Source: Hallerella sp963656065 (lineage in GTDB: Bacteria; Fibrobacterota; Fibrobacteria; Fibrobacterales; Fibrobacteraceae). Taken from it: a stretch of 64,000 nucleotides of DNA. Within the stretch, counting starts at the first letter, position 1; each line of letters opens with the position of its first letter. Positions 31,357 to 41,300 of this stretch are shown piece after piece. Location: positions 124,001 to 188,000 of the forward strand of contig CAVKGV010000004.1 of the NCBI GenBank assembly GCA_963656065.1, read 5' to 3'. The position numbers were made by a program, and so were the translations under genes. The notes beneath the pieces were generated by a model. It was not told where the DNA came from. It did not search any database and was given only the letters and a program-made list of their open reading frames with translations.

Positions 31357-32658
31357 CGCGCGCAAGATGTGCCGCTTTTCCATTTCGTCGAGCGGGAGAA
31401 TGTCGTCGGGGGAGTCGGAGCCGATTCGTAAGGGAACGCTTTCTTCGGGAACGGGACGGATTTCGGACGTTCCGCCCGGAGCGGGCAAGAGTTCCTTGGT
31501 CGTTGCGGAATAGTTCAGATCGTCCGGCAGGTCCTCGAGCCGGATTGTTCCGTTCTCGGAAAGCACGATCGCATGCTCGATGATGTTTTCGAGTTCGCGG
31601 ACGTTTCCCGGGTAGTTGTATGTGGCGAGTGCCATCTGCGCCGCCGGTTCGATTTTCTGGATGACCTTGTGCTCTTCCTTTTCGAATTTCAGCACAAAGT
31701 ATTTGACGAGGTTCGGGATGGTCGAACGGCGTTCCCGGAGCGGGGGAACGTGGATGTGGAACGTGTTCAACCGGTAGTAGAGGTCTTCCCGGAAAGTTTT
31801 CTTCGACATTTCGAGTGCGAGGTCCGCATTGGTCGCCGCGATGATGCGGACGTCGAGATAGCGGGTTTCCGTTTCGCCGACACGCCGTGTCTCGTGGCTT
31901 TGCAGGAACCGCAAAAGCTTGACCTGCGTCGCCTGGGAAAGTTCGCCGATTTCGTCGAGGAAGAGCGTGCCTCCGTTCGCTTCTTCGAAAAGCCCTTTCT
32001 TGTCGGATGTCGATCCGGTAAAGGCTCCCTTCTTGCTGCCGAAAAGTTCGCTTTCGACTAAGTTTTCCGGAATCGCGCTGCAGTTCACGGCGATGAACGG
32101 CTCGTTTGCGCGCTTGGAAAGCCGGTGCACGATTCTTGCGAGAAACTCCTTGCCCGAGCCGGATTCCCCCGTAATCAGCACGGAACTTGTGGTGGGGGCG
32201 ACCTTGTAGAGGAGCCGCAGAATCTTTTGCATCCCGGGCGTGTCCCCGAGGAGGTTTTCGAGCAGGTGCCCCTGGAGTTCGCGGTAGCTGTTCGACGTTT
32301 CAAGCCCTTGCAGATGCTTCTTGGCGACATCTTCGAGCGTGCGGACGGCGACCGGTTTCACCAGGTAGGATTCCGCTCCGTGGGAAAGCGCGCTTTCCGC
32401 ATCCTTGGACGTCTGCGGCGTGCAAAGCAAGACGACCGCGGCTTCCGGGTTGTGCGACTTGAAAAAGCTGATGACATCGACGTCCCTGTGCAGGAGAAGC
32501 GATATGTCGATAAAGGCGAAGTCTATCGCATTCTTTTCGATAGCGCTGAGCAGGGCCGTGGAGTCGGATACCGTGTAGAGCTTGACATCGGAAAGGGACC
32601 AGGACTTTGCTACCTGGTCGATTGCCTTCCTGTCCGCATCTGCCAACAGGACGTTCAT
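31255..32658 (-). CDS. NtrC-family sigma-54-dependent response regulator
   Basis: A 467-residue activator. Receiver domain ~1-118 has phospho-acceptor D51 (IDFAFIDISLL) and K101. The AAA+ domain has Walker A GESGSGKE (164-171), the sigma-54 contact loop GAFTGS (211-216) and Walker B TLFLDEIGE (231-239). The C-terminal Fis-type helix-turn-helix is NKTEVAERLGISRATLWRKL. The receiver lacks the usual paired acidic residues at the start (LLADADRK keeps two). It activates sigma-54 promoters on phosphorylation. It is the last gene of an operon with the kinase and a single-domain regulator. Confidence 0.95.
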   Translation of the reverse strand: MNVLLADADRKAIDQVAKSWSLSDVKLYTVSDSTALLSAIEKNAIDFAFIDISLLLHRDVDVISFFKSHNPEAAVVLLCTPQTSKDAESALSHGAESYLVKPVAVRTLEDVAKKHLQGLETSNSYRELQGHLLENLLGDTPGMQKILRLLYKVAPTTSSVLITGESGSGKEFLARIVHRLSKRANEPFIAVNCSAIPENLVESELFGSKKGAFTGSTSDKKGLFEEANGGTLFLDEIGELSQATQVKLLRFLQSHETRRVGETETRYLDVRIIAATNADLALEMSKKTFREDLYYRLNTFHIHVPPLRERRSTIPNLVKYFVLKFEKEEHKVIQKIEPAAQMALATYNYPGNVRELENIIEHAIVLSENGTIRLEDLPDDLNYSATTKELLPAPGGTSEIRPVPEESVPLRIGSDSPDDILPLDEMEKRHILRALDICKGNKTEVAERLGISRATLWRKLKDHKIEI

Positions 32659-32667
32659 CGTTTCGGG

Positions 32668-33048
32668 TTAGCCTTTCTTGTGGGCGGCAACGATTTCATC
32701 GACCTTGGCAATCAGGTCCTTGTAGTTGGGCGGCTTCGAGAAGATGGACGAGACGCCGAAATGGTTTGCGATGTTCAGGTAGTCTTCCGACGAGGTACGT
32801 CCGCCGCCGCTGATCGCGATGATGCGGTCAAGCTGGTTCTTGTTGCGGTAGTCGAGGATGACTTCGAAGCCGTCCTGTTCCGGCATGATGATGTCCGTGA
32901 CGACGACATCGTATTCGGTCTTGTCGTAAAGTTCTTTCGCTTTCTTTCCGTTTTCGGCGGTATCCACTTCGTAGCCGGACATGTCGAGCATATCCTTGAG
33001 AACGGAACGGATATCTTCTTCGTCATCGATGATGAGTACTTTAGGCAT
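32668..33048 (-). CDS. Single-domain (CheY-like) response regulator
   Basis: A 126-residue receiver without an output domain. The acidic triad is in VLIIDDEED and the phospho-acceptor is D52 (VVVTDIIMPEQDG). The conserved Lys is in IFSKPPNYKD. It overlaps the kinase 3' end by 8 nt and lies 9 nt before the NtrC-like gene. It may act as an intermediate or phosphate sink between the kinase and the sigma-54 regulator. Confidence 0.93.
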   Translation of the reverse strand: MPKVLIIDDEEDIRSVLKDMLDMSGYEVDTAENGKKAKELYDKTEYDVVVTDIIMPEQDGFEVILDYRNKNQLDRIIAISGGGRTSSEDYLNIANHFGVSSIFSKPPNYKDLIAKVDEIVAAHKKG

Positions 33049-35284
33049 TGGTTTTGTTCTCCGTTTGTTTTGCTAAAGGCCAATATAGTTCAAAATTAGT
33101 TCCTTTTCCGATTGTCGTGTCGATGGAAATGTATGCTCCGGCGGATTTTATGAGCTTCATCGCGACAGCGAGTCCGATACCGGATCCCTGTCCCGGTGCG
33201 CGGGTCGTAAAATAGGGCGTGAAGACGTGTTTCAGAACATCGGGCGTCATGCCTGTTCCCGTGTCTTTTACGGAAATGTACAGGTAGGTGCCTTTCGGAA
33301 CGGTCGAAAATTGCGAGGGAATCGGTTCCGCAACGTCTTTCTGGACGCAGGAGTATGTCAGGGAACCGCCGGTTTGGGTCATGGCCAGGATGGCGTTTTT
33401 TCCCATGTTCATCATGATGCGGTGGAAGTCTGTCGGGTTGCCGTAGGCGAACATGTCGTCACCGGATTCCTTGAATATCTGGACATTTGGCGGGAGCATC
33501 GGGAGCAGCGCGTTCTTTACTTCGTCGAAGACCAGTCCCACGTTGAAATTTTCCGTTTTCTTCTCCTGCTTTCCCTCTCGCTGCTTGAGCTGTTCGTATG
33601 TTCGCTTCACGAGGCTTGTCGCGTTGTTCATGGAACGGCGCATGTTTTCCAGGTATTTCTTCGGCCTTTCGCACTCCGCGGTTCGCGGAATAGTCGCCTG
33701 GGCAAGTTCGCAATAGCCGATGATTCCCGAAAGGATGTTGTTGAAGTCATGGGCCAGACCGCCTGCCACATTGCTCATGTCTTCGAAGTTCGATGCCTTG
33801 AGCAGGTTCTCGCGCAGCTGGTTTCGCTCCTCTTCAATCGTGTGTAATTCCGTCGTGTCCTCGATTAATCCCAGGATTCCCTTGAGCTGCTGCGCTTCGT
33901 TGTAAATCGGGACGACGGTTTGCTTTTCCCAGAGCTTCTTGCCGCTTGCGTCGATGGAAGTTTCGTTCCTCACGATGATATTTCCGGACAGCCGTGCCTG
34001 CATTTCGATGTCGCTGAATTCCGGGCTTTCGACGATGCTAATTCTGTTTCCGCGGACGGCAATGTCCTTTTTGTTCTGCTGCGTATAGGCGCCTGTAAGG
34101 TTTTTTGCCCAGAGGCGCGCCGGAATGTTGTCGAGGAGGGAATTCAGAAATACCTGTTGCTGCTGGTAGAGCTGCTGGAGCTTGAGTGTCTTAAAGCGGA
34201 TGGCGTCCCGTTCGTCGTTGAATTCGTCCTGAAGCTTGGAAAGCTTTTTCTGAAAATCCTCTTTCTGGCAAGTATCCCGGAGGATAAGCTTGTAGCCGAA
34301 GAGAATCCGGTTGGAATAGAGCGGCGAAACGGAAATCGTCGTGGCGAGCGAATTGTTGTTCAGATAGACGGGAACGTTGTTTTGCGGAAGCGAGCGAAAG
34401 TCGGGGATGAATCGGGAAATGGGCTGTTGCAGGAGAATCTTGTTGCCGAAGCCCAACATCTTGCACGCGGACGGGTTGGCCATTTCGATTTTCCCTTCGG
34501 AATTTAAGAGCAGAACGCCGTCTTCGAGTTCTTCGACGATGAGCTTCAGGGAGTTGGACGTGTCGATTCCCGTCTGCGAAATAGCGGAAGTGGCGCGATA
34601 GAGGATGATGGTAATGATGAACATGAAAATCGCCGCGCTTTCGCCGTAGATGAAAATCCCCATGGCGGGAAGCAGCGCGTCCATGGTGATGCCGCTGACG
34701 ATTGCCGTAACGAATGTCGCAAAGAGGATTCGGTGGATGTGGTGCGCTCGCGTATGCAAGGCCTCGAACGAGATGACCGCCGCACAGATGACCGGGAAAA
34801 CCAGGAACGCGGCAATGGCGAAAACGGCAAATGGGGAATTGATGGCGGTATAGCCGTACCAGTTTTCTACGATGTCGGGATAAAACTTTCCAAAAAGGCC
34901 GGTTGTGAAGACAAACGCGAGGCCGATTACGTTCCAGATGCGAAATGCGGGCAGCACCCGTTTCCAGAAAGGCCTGAGCGATTCTCCGGCGATTCCCGCT
35001 GTCGTGCGGATGATGGCGTAGCCGTATTGGACCCAGCAGAGCGCGCCCATCAGATAGACGATTTCCCGGGCTTGTTTCGATATGTAGCTTTCCGGAAGCT
35101 GTTCCGCAAAGGCTAGGAGATTCCAGATGATATCCAGGAAAAGCAGGTAGAGAATGTTTTTCTGGAGATTTTTGGCGAGGATGTTGGAGAGGACTGTCGA
35201 GAGTATCAGCGGAAGCAGGACAATACAGAAAAGCAGGGCGATCGTCCCGTGCAAAAAATGAATATTGAATTCAAACGCTTCCAT
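33041..35284 (-). CDS. Membrane sensor histidine kinase with PAS domain(s)
   Basis: A 747-residue kinase. The first ~230 residues hold about seven membrane helices (FLHGTIALLFCIVLLPLILS and on), a 7TM-type sensor. PAS domains follow at ~245-350 and ~370-480. The dimerisation helix has H512 in GGLAHDFNNILSG, the form common in hybrid/NtrB-like kinases. The ATPase domain has the N box and VKDTGTGMTPDVLKHVFTPY with GSGIGLAVAMKLIKSAG. It should phosphorylate the CheY-like and/or NtrC-like proteins encoded just downstream. The stimulus is unknown. The position next to the GH9 genes suggests, but does not show, control of them. Confidence 0.93.
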   Translation of the reverse strand: MEAFEFNIHFLHGTIALLFCIVLLPLILSTVLSNILAKNLQKNILYLLFLDIIWNLLAFAEQLPESYISKQAREIVYLMGALCWVQYGYAIIRTTAGIAGESLRPFWKRVLPAFRIWNVIGLAFVFTTGLFGKFYPDIVENWYGYTAINSPFAVFAIAAFLVFPVICAAVISFEALHTRAHHIHRILFATFVTAIVSGITMDALLPAMGIFIYGESAAIFMFIITIILYRATSAISQTGIDTSNSLKLIVEELEDGVLLLNSEGKIEMANPSACKMLGFGNKILLQQPISRFIPDFRSLPQNNVPVYLNNNSLATTISVSPLYSNRILFGYKLILRDTCQKEDFQKKLSKLQDEFNDERDAIRFKTLKLQQLYQQQQVFLNSLLDNIPARLWAKNLTGAYTQQNKKDIAVRGNRISIVESPEFSDIEMQARLSGNIIVRNETSIDASGKKLWEKQTVVPIYNEAQQLKGILGLIEDTTELHTIEEERNQLRENLLKASNFEDMSNVAGGLAHDFNNILSGIIGYCELAQATIPRTAECERPKKYLENMRRSMNNATSLVKRTYEQLKQREGKQEKKTENFNVGLVFDEVKNALLPMLPPNVQIFKESGDDMFAYGNPTDFHRIMMNMGKNAILAMTQTGGSLTYSCVQKDVAEPIPSQFSTVPKGTYLYISVKDTGTGMTPDVLKHVFTPYFTTRAPGQGSGIGLAVAMKLIKSAGAYISIDTTIGKGTNFELYWPLAKQTENKTNA

Positions 35285-35335
35285 CTCTTAAAAAATCCTT
35301 GCTTTTAATATAATCAATTTTTACAAGTCTTAAGA

Positions 35336-35366
35336 GAAAAATTACGCCAGGCTTGGCGTAATTTTT
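35336..35366 (-). terminator. Terminator of the first GH9 gene
   Basis: The 13-bp stem AAAAATTACGCCA/TGGCGTAATTTTT with a 4-nt loop lies between the end of the GH9 gene and the kinase start. Confidence 0.85.
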
Positions 35367-35384
35367 GCAAGTTCGGGGAAAATC

Positions 35385-38300
35385 TTAGCGGATGCGGCGT
35401 ACCCCGAAGGACTGGGTTTTCTTGTAGCTGTCCTTCGTGGAGAAGCGTCGGACGGTTTCTTCGTCGCCGTCCGGGTTCGGTACGAAACGCGCCTTGATTT
35501 TCGCCTTGACGATATAGGCGCCGGTTCCTAGGGCCTTGCCGTCGCTTGAAACGAGACCCTTTGTGCAGCGGGAAAGCCATTCGATGCGCATCACGACCTG
35601 GTTATCGCTCGACAGGTATTTCGGGGCGATTTCGATGTTTCCGTGGAAGCGGTTTACGAAGTTCCCCAGGTTGGTGTAGAACGGCAGGTCCATGTCGAGA
35701 AGGAGCGCTTTCCATGCCGGGGCTTCGCCGAGGCTCGTTCCGCGCGGGACTCCCATTTCGACAAGGAAGAGCATTCCGTCGAAGGGATGGCCCGAAGAGT
35801 CCTTGCTCGCAAGAAGTTCGCCGTTTTCGTAGATGTCCCATTTGCGGGTGTCTTGATCGAGGACGAACAGGCGGAAATCGGCATGTTCTTCTCCGCAGGT
35901 TTCGGATTTAGACGGGGAAACGTCCGAAACCGGATGCTCGGGATAGAACTTGAACGCTATCTGCGGATTTCCCGCACCGGTGACATCCGCCCAGGGATTT
36001 TCGCGTGCGGGCTTGTTGCCGCTCAGGTCGAGGAAGAGCGTTTCGTCTAGCGGTGTAAAGCGGATTCGGTCGCCTTCCTGGACGGAGATTTCCGCATCTT
36101 GCGCGTAGAGCATGTTGAAAGTCTTGCTTCCGAGGGTGTAGCGGTTCGGGAAGACGCTCACCGGGCCTTTGCGTTCCCTCTGTATCGGTGCATGGCTCGA
36201 ATCGCCGACGGCGAGAGGCTCGCTGGCTTCGACGAGGAGCGAGACGAAGGAGCCCGCCGCGCTGACCTTTCCGCCGAGGATGACGGGACCCGCCAGGTCT
36301 TCGGCGAGCGTTGAATCGCTTTCGTAATTGGCCCCGCTTCCCTTGTGCTGCACGAGAAGTCCCGCTCCGACGAGGTCGCCGCCCTTGGGGGAAAGCCCCG
36401 AATAGTTTCCGCTTGTGTTGCCTAGCTTGAACGGCGAAGGCATGTCGAGAACGGCTTCCGTCCTTTCGGCGTTCCAGGTGAATGTCTTGGCGAAGAGCGT
36501 TTCGGGAACCGCGCTGCCGAAAATCGCCGCGATGCTGTCTGGGGCGTGCTTCTCATCGACGCTTGAAACGAAACTCGCGACGACATGTTCGGCGAGACCG
36601 TCTCCGTCCGCATCCGAAATGCTCGCGTATTTGAGCGGGACCGGCAAAATCTTGAGCACGAAAGGAAGAATCGGAGCGGCGCACGTCGTGGAAACGCCGT
36701 TGCCCGAAATGTCCGTTATCGTGGAATTTGCGAGAAGCTGCCCTTTCATGCCCTCGGTGACGAGCGAACTTTTGTCCGTGTCGAAGGAGAGTGTAAATTC
36801 CCAGACGTTGAGCGCTTCGTTGTAGAGCTTGGCGGAAGTGACGCTCGGAATTTTGTCGATCGACTGTCCGTTCTTGTCGAAGAGCGCAAGCGGGAAGGAG
36901 AGTCCCGGGGCGGAAATCGGTTCCGAGAACTGGATGTAGATTCGGTCGGCGCTTGCCGTGTCGAGGCGTTCGAGGACCGATAGCGAAAGAACGGTCGGGG
37001 AGACGGCGTCGCGGTAGAAGTCCGAGCTGGATTTTATCTCGCCGGAGATGTCGCTTTGGAGCGTGACCGCGCCTTGCGGGTTCGTGTATGCGGTCGAGTC
37101 TTTGGGCCTGAACGAAACCGTGACGAGCGAATCGGAAATGTCCGCGTCCGAAACCTCGATTGTGTCACCGCGGTATTCAAAGGAAACCGACCGGAATTTC
37201 TGGGATTCGGAATAGGAGGCGGTGAGGATTATCTTCATCTGGTCCGGAACGTTGTCACAATCCGTGTCGAGCATCTCGGCGGAGGAGATGATTGGCCACG
37301 GGGGAAGTTCTTCAATGAAAAGTTGCGCCTTGGCGGACGTGTAGCTGTATTTGGAACTAGACGATGCCACGGTCGCGTAGAGGAGCGTTTCGAGCGGCGT
37401 CTCGCCCGAGACAAAGAATGTCGCGCTCCCGTTTACGAGCGTAAGCGTGGTCGTCGCGATGTCGGCTGTCGCGGACGTGTAGAAGAAGACGGAACCTTCG
37501 GCAACGGAAAGCTTGACCGTGAGGTTTTCCCCGTCGAGGAGCGCTCCCGTGGAATCGTAGAGGGAAACCGTCACCTGGGCGCGCTTTCCGACATACGCCC
37601 GGACCGTATCGATGTGGAAGAGCAGGTAGCGCTTTTCGAGCGGCGTCGTGATGGAATCCCATTCGACGTTCGAGCGGACGACTTTGCAGGCGCAGTCGTA
37701 GCTTCCTTTTGCGTTTGCGCCGTGGTTGTGCCACGTCACCCATTCCACCATGTTGTTTCCGTAGTCAAGATCCTTGGGAACGGAGAAAATGTAGCTGTCA
37801 TATTTTTTGACATATTCCGTGTTCGAACCGAAATAGGAAACTCCGTTGCCTTCGAAATCGTCGAGGAATCCGGACGGGGAAACCTTGCTTTCGCCGGTGT
37901 AAATCACGGATCGTAGCGTATCCTCGATGGACGTGGCGGGGGACTTGAAAGGCGTGGCGAAGTCGAGCGAAAGCGTCCGCGCAATGGAAAGGTCGCTTGA
38001 AGAGGCATCGTAATCGGGCGGGTAACCGTAGATGTGCGTCCCGTGGTAGAAAATCGTGACGTAGGGGACTTTCCTGTAGGCGACTTCCTTCGTCCCGTTT
38101 ACGTCTTCGAGGTAAGTGGTTTCGGAACCCGTGTAGTAGGGGCCTTTGGTCAGGTTGATTCCCTCGAACGGAACCGGATCGGAGGCTGCCTTGTGCTCGC
38201 GGAGCGACCAGGAACCTTCTAAATCCTTGAATGTCGCGGCGGTGAACTTGAGCTGGAAAAGATATTGGCCCGAAACGGCGAATGTCCCGACGAGCGTTAT

Positions 38301-41132
38301 CGGCAGGTAGTAACCGCCGAGTCCGTCGCTCTGGGGAGTTCCAAAGGAAACGTCGCCCATGCCGGCAGATGTCCCGGTGCCGTCCCAGACGGATTTGATG
38401 TAGCTGACCGGGCTTAAGTTCGACGTCTTGAGGTAGAGCCTGAGTTCCGCGTTCTCGTAGGCCACCGTATCGTTGTTTGTCACGGAGACGAAGAGCGTGT
38501 TGCACGATTCCCAGCTGCTGCAGGCGGACTGGTAGGACGAAGGCTTGATATAGACGTTGAAATCCGCGTAAGTCGCTTCGCTCGAAGTCGTGAAGCTGTA
38601 ATGCTTGCCCGAATTGTCGTCGGTGGAAGCTCCCGAGGAAACGTCAAAGTAGTAGGTTGTCCCGGCGCTCAGATCCGAAAGGAACGCTTCGTGGAACCGG
38701 ACCGCCTTGCCGGAATCGGCGACCGCCGAAGTGGAAAGGCTGCCTGCGCTTTCCCCGAACTTGACAATGCCGTTTGTCGCCTGTTCGCCTGTCCACCAGT
38801 AGATGTGCGCGCTGTTGTTCGTCACCTGGCAAATCGTTACGCCGCTGATGTCCGCGCTTTTGAGCGTCTGTGTCCAGGAATACCATTTGCCGTGGTTGTC
38901 GTCGGTGGTGAAGTTCATCTTGACGTCATGCCCGACCAGGTAGAAGTAGTAGGTTTCGCCCGGAGTGAGCCCGCCGACGGTGATAGCTCCGCCGACCCCT
39001 CCCGGAGCCGTTACGGAATCGACCTTCGCTCCGTCGGGAGAAGTCGCATAGTAAACGGTGACGATGGCACGTTCGTTCGTATTCCAGCTGATGACCGCCG
39101 ACGTGTCGGTGACAGGCGTTCCCTGGATATTCGAAAACAGCGGGCCTTCGACGTCTTCGGGAACTTTTTTGGAAAGGCTCAGTCCCGGGATGATGAACTG
39201 CGCCGAGAAGTCGATGCAGGTTTCGGTCGCCGTGTAGTCGTTCCAGTCGTCCTTGAGCGTCTTGTGCGGAGCGGAGCCTCCCATCAGCGCGCCCTTGGGA
39301 CATCTGTATTCGTAGGGCATTCCGCCGGCGTTGTAGCCGTCCGGGTTCGAAGCGCGGTTGTGCGGATGGTTTTCGGTTCTTGAACCTGCGCCCATGATGA
39401 ACGAAAGGCCCCACGGGTTTGCTCCCATGTTGTAGTAGAAGTTGTCGAGTGCGACGTTCAGGTATTGTTCGTCGCCCGTCATGTCGTAGAGCATAAATAC
39501 CGCGTTCGCCGCTCCCATGTTGTAGCGGTTGAATCCCCAGTCGCTAGAGGTCCACACCAGGTTGTATGGCGGGACGACCGTGAAGCTGCCGTAAGGGTTC
39601 GTGCTGATGACGGAATCTCCCTGGGTGCCGTCGTCGGTGAGCCTTGTCATCGTGGCGATTAGACGCGTGAGAAGCGTATCGCGCTCGTCCGACTGGATGC
39701 CGTAGCTCTGCGCCTTGGCGACCGTTGGAAGGATCAGTTTCGCAAATCCGAAGAGGACATAGGCGTGGATGTTTTCGTAATCGGTCATCCAGCCGCCCGG
39801 GTAGAAGCCGCTTTGGTGCCCGAGGTAGCCTCCGCGGAAGTAGGGGAGGTTGTACTTGTAATTCGAAGCGTTGTCGTTTATCGCCGTGTTCTTGTAGAGA
39901 TCAAAGGCGTAGCTCGAATCGCGCGTCGCATACCAGAGGGCGAGTGCCGCTGCCGCCGCATCGTCGTAGAGTGGACCGCCTCCCGTGTAGAAGCCTTGCA
40001 GTTCGTCGGTCGTTTTTCCGTCGGGAGCGTATTTCGCGATGATGTTTTGATAAATATCCTTGGCCGCCGCAATCAGGGAATCCGAATAATGGTCCGTCTG
40101 GTACATTTCCCATCCGACGGCGAAGAGGGAAAGTGCCGCCGCATACATTCCGGCAGCGTTCGTGCCGATTCCTTTTTGGACTGGGCGCGGTGCGCCTCCC
40201 TTGGCGGGACTCTGGGCGTCCTGGTGCTCGGGAACATCCCAGAACTGGTGGTCCGCGGAACCGACGCCTATCGAATGATACATGTCGCCTTTTTCGATTA
40301 AGCCGTCCGCCTTGGAAGCCTTGTATAGCTTGTAGATATAATCCACCCCGACTTTCGCTTCCCAGAGAATGTCCGGGATGCCGTCTGTCGTCACCGTATC
40401 GTTGTAGGATGCTCCGTAATTGTCCTCGGCGCGTTCCGAATAGACATTGTAGGCGAGCGAGAGGACGAATGCCGCATACCCGAGTGTTTGGCTGACTTTA
40501 AAATGGTCGCCGCAATCGTGCCATCCGCCGGAAAGGTCGTGCCCAAGTGACAGCCCGTCCTTGACGTGGCACGCCCCGTGAAGTTGCGAATTGGTCTTTC
40601 CGCAGCGCTGGATGCCGAAAAACCGGAGCGTCGTCTCGAAGACCGCGTTGAAGAGATATTCGTCGATGATAAACGGAAACGAAGTGTCCTTCCCGACGAC
40701 CATGAAGTATGTCCCCGGGCTTGTGAGCTTGGAAAAGTCGGCTGTGTAGAGATTTTCCGTGGAACTCGAAAGCGAATCCGCGGAGCCGAATTCATAGACG
40801 GAGCTGATGGAATTGAAAGCCCCGTTCACCCAGATGTTCGGCTTTGTCCAGCTTCCGACGGGCGAAAGCGTCCCTTCCCAGGCGGAGACCCCGCTCGAAG
40901 CGTCGATGACCTTGAACGTGGTCGCGCTCGGGTCGGCGACGAAGGCGAACTTGTGGTTGTCCGCCGGACGGAATCCCACCTGGTTTACGCGGATGACCGG
41001 CCTGTCATAGACGTTCAGACTGTCGAGGTAGCGCCTGCTGCACGTATCGCAGGTAAAGTCGATGTTCGGGATGCGGTCGTCGGCAAAGAGAATCGCGGCG
41101 AGGACGAGGAATGCCCGGAAAAATCGGAACAT
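35385..41132 (-). CDS. Giant secreted GH9 endoglucanase, multi-domain (1915 aa)
   Basis: An inverting cellulase of GH9. Signal peptide MFRFFRAFLVLAAILFA. An N-terminal Ig-like CelD_N domain (RVNQVGFRPADNHKFAFV) is followed by the catalytic (alpha/alpha)6 barrel with the Asp pair D206/D209 in GGWHDCGDHF, PHNRASNPDG, and the acid Glu E637 in YTATETCIDF. Then come Fn3-like modules, a CBM-like segment (DVSFGTPQSDGLGGYYLPIT) and several large beta modules with Asp-rich turns such as DADGDGLAEH. The tail is basic and ends SFGVRRIR. Typical GH9 enzymes have 500-1000 residues. AAAGGAG 5 nt before ATG 41132 fixes the start. It works outside the cell on cellulose. Confidence 0.93.
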   Translation of the reverse strand: MFRFFRAFLVLAAILFADDRIPNIDFTCDTCSRRYLDSLNVYDRPVIRVNQVGFRPADNHKFAFVADPSATTFKVIDASSGVSAWEGTLSPVGSWTKPNIWVNGAFNSISSVYEFGSADSLSSSTENLYTADFSKLTSPGTYFMVVGKDTSFPFIIDEYLFNAVFETTLRFFGIQRCGKTNSQLHGACHVKDGLSLGHDLSGGWHDCGDHFKVSQTLGYAAFVLSLAYNVYSERAEDNYGASYNDTVTTDGIPDILWEAKVGVDYIYKLYKASKADGLIEKGDMYHSIGVGSADHQFWDVPEHQDAQSPAKGGAPRPVQKGIGTNAAGMYAAALSLFAVGWEMYQTDHYSDSLIAAAKDIYQNIIAKYAPDGKTTDELQGFYTGGGPLYDDAAAAALALWYATRDSSYAFDLYKNTAINDNASNYKYNLPYFRGGYLGHQSGFYPGGWMTDYENIHAYVLFGFAKLILPTVAKAQSYGIQSDERDTLLTRLIATMTRLTDDGTQGDSVISTNPYGSFTVVPPYNLVWTSSDWGFNRYNMGAANAVFMLYDMTGDEQYLNVALDNFYYNMGANPWGLSFIMGAGSRTENHPHNRASNPDGYNAGGMPYEYRCPKGALMGGSAPHKTLKDDWNDYTATETCIDFSAQFIIPGLSLSKKVPEDVEGPLFSNIQGTPVTDTSAVISWNTNERAIVTVYYATSPDGAKVDSVTAPGGVGGAITVGGLTPGETYYFYLVGHDVKMNFTTDDNHGKWYSWTQTLKSADISGVTICQVTNNSAHIYWWTGEQATNGIVKFGESAGSLSTSAVADSGKAVRFHEAFLSDLSAGTTYYFDVSSGASTDDNSGKHYSFTTSSEATYADFNVYIKPSSYQSACSSWESCNTLFVSVTNNDTVAYENAELRLYLKTSNLSPVSYIKSVWDGTGTSAGMGDVSFGTPQSDGLGGYYLPITLVGTFAVSGQYLFQLKFTAATFKDLEGSWSLREHKAASDPVPFEGINLTKGPYYTGSETTYLEDVNGTKEVAYRKVPYVTIFYHGTHIYGYPPDYDASSSDLSIARTLSLDFATPFKSPATSIEDTLRSVIYTGESKVSPSGFLDDFEGNGVSYFGSNTEYVKKYDSYIFSVPKDLDYGNNMVEWVTWHNHGANAKGSYDCACKVVRSNVEWDSITTPLEKRYLLFHIDTVRAYVGKRAQVTVSLYDSTGALLDGENLTVKLSVAEGSVFFYTSATADIATTTLTLVNGSATFFVSGETPLETLLYATVASSSSKYSYTSAKAQLFIEELPPWPIISSAEMLDTDCDNVPDQMKIILTASYSESQKFRSVSFEYRGDTIEVSDADISDSLVTVSFRPKDSTAYTNPQGAVTLQSDISGEIKSSSDFYRDAVSPTVLSLSVLERLDTASADRIYIQFSEPISAPGLSFPLALFDKNGQSIDKIPSVTSAKLYNEALNVWEFTLSFDTDKSSLVTEGMKGQLLANSTITDISGNGVSTTCAAPILPFVLKILPVPLKYASISDADGDGLAEHVVASFVSSVDEKHAPDSIAAIFGSAVPETLFAKTFTWNAERTEAVLDMPSPFKLGNTSGNYSGLSPKGGDLVGAGLLVQHKGSGANYESDSTLAEDLAGPVILGGKVSAAGSFVSLLVEASEPLAVGDSSHAPIQRERKGPVSVFPNRYTLGSKTFNMLYAQDAEISVQEGDRIRFTPLDETLFLDLSGNKPARENPWADVTGAGNPQIAFKFYPEHPVSDVSPSKSETCGEEHADFRLFVLDQDTRKWDIYENGELLASKDSSGHPFDGMLFLVEMGVPRGTSLGEAPAWKALLLDMDLPFYTNLGNFVNRFHGNIEIAPKYLSSDNQVVMRIEWLSRCTKGLVSSDGKALGTGAYIVKAKIKARFVPNPDGDEETVRRFSTKDSYKKTQSFGVRRIR

Positions 41133-41164
41133 GGAAACTCCTTTAAACACTTACACTTCCGACC

Positions 41165-41172
41165 TAAAAATA
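41165..41172 (-). promoter_or_regulatory. -7 promoter element of the first GH9 gene
   Basis: TATTTTTA on the minus strand, 32 nt before the ATG at 41132. The leader contains AAAGGAG. Confidence 0.4.
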
Positions 41173-41253
41173 TCTTTTTCCGAACGAGGCTGTTTTTAAA
41201 CGACGGCTTTTTACGGAGAAACTTTCCAAAGTGTTCCCAAAATGTTCCGATAC

Positions 41254-41282
41254 GAAAAAGGGAACCGGTTTGCCGGTTCCCT
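41254..41282 (-). terminator. Terminator of the second GH9 gene
   Basis: The 10-bp stem AGGGAACCGG/CCGGTTCCCT with a 4-nt loop is followed on the minus strand by a T run. The two GH9 genes are therefore separate units. Confidence 0.85.
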
Positions 41283-41300
41283 GGAAAGTTTAATGACCTC

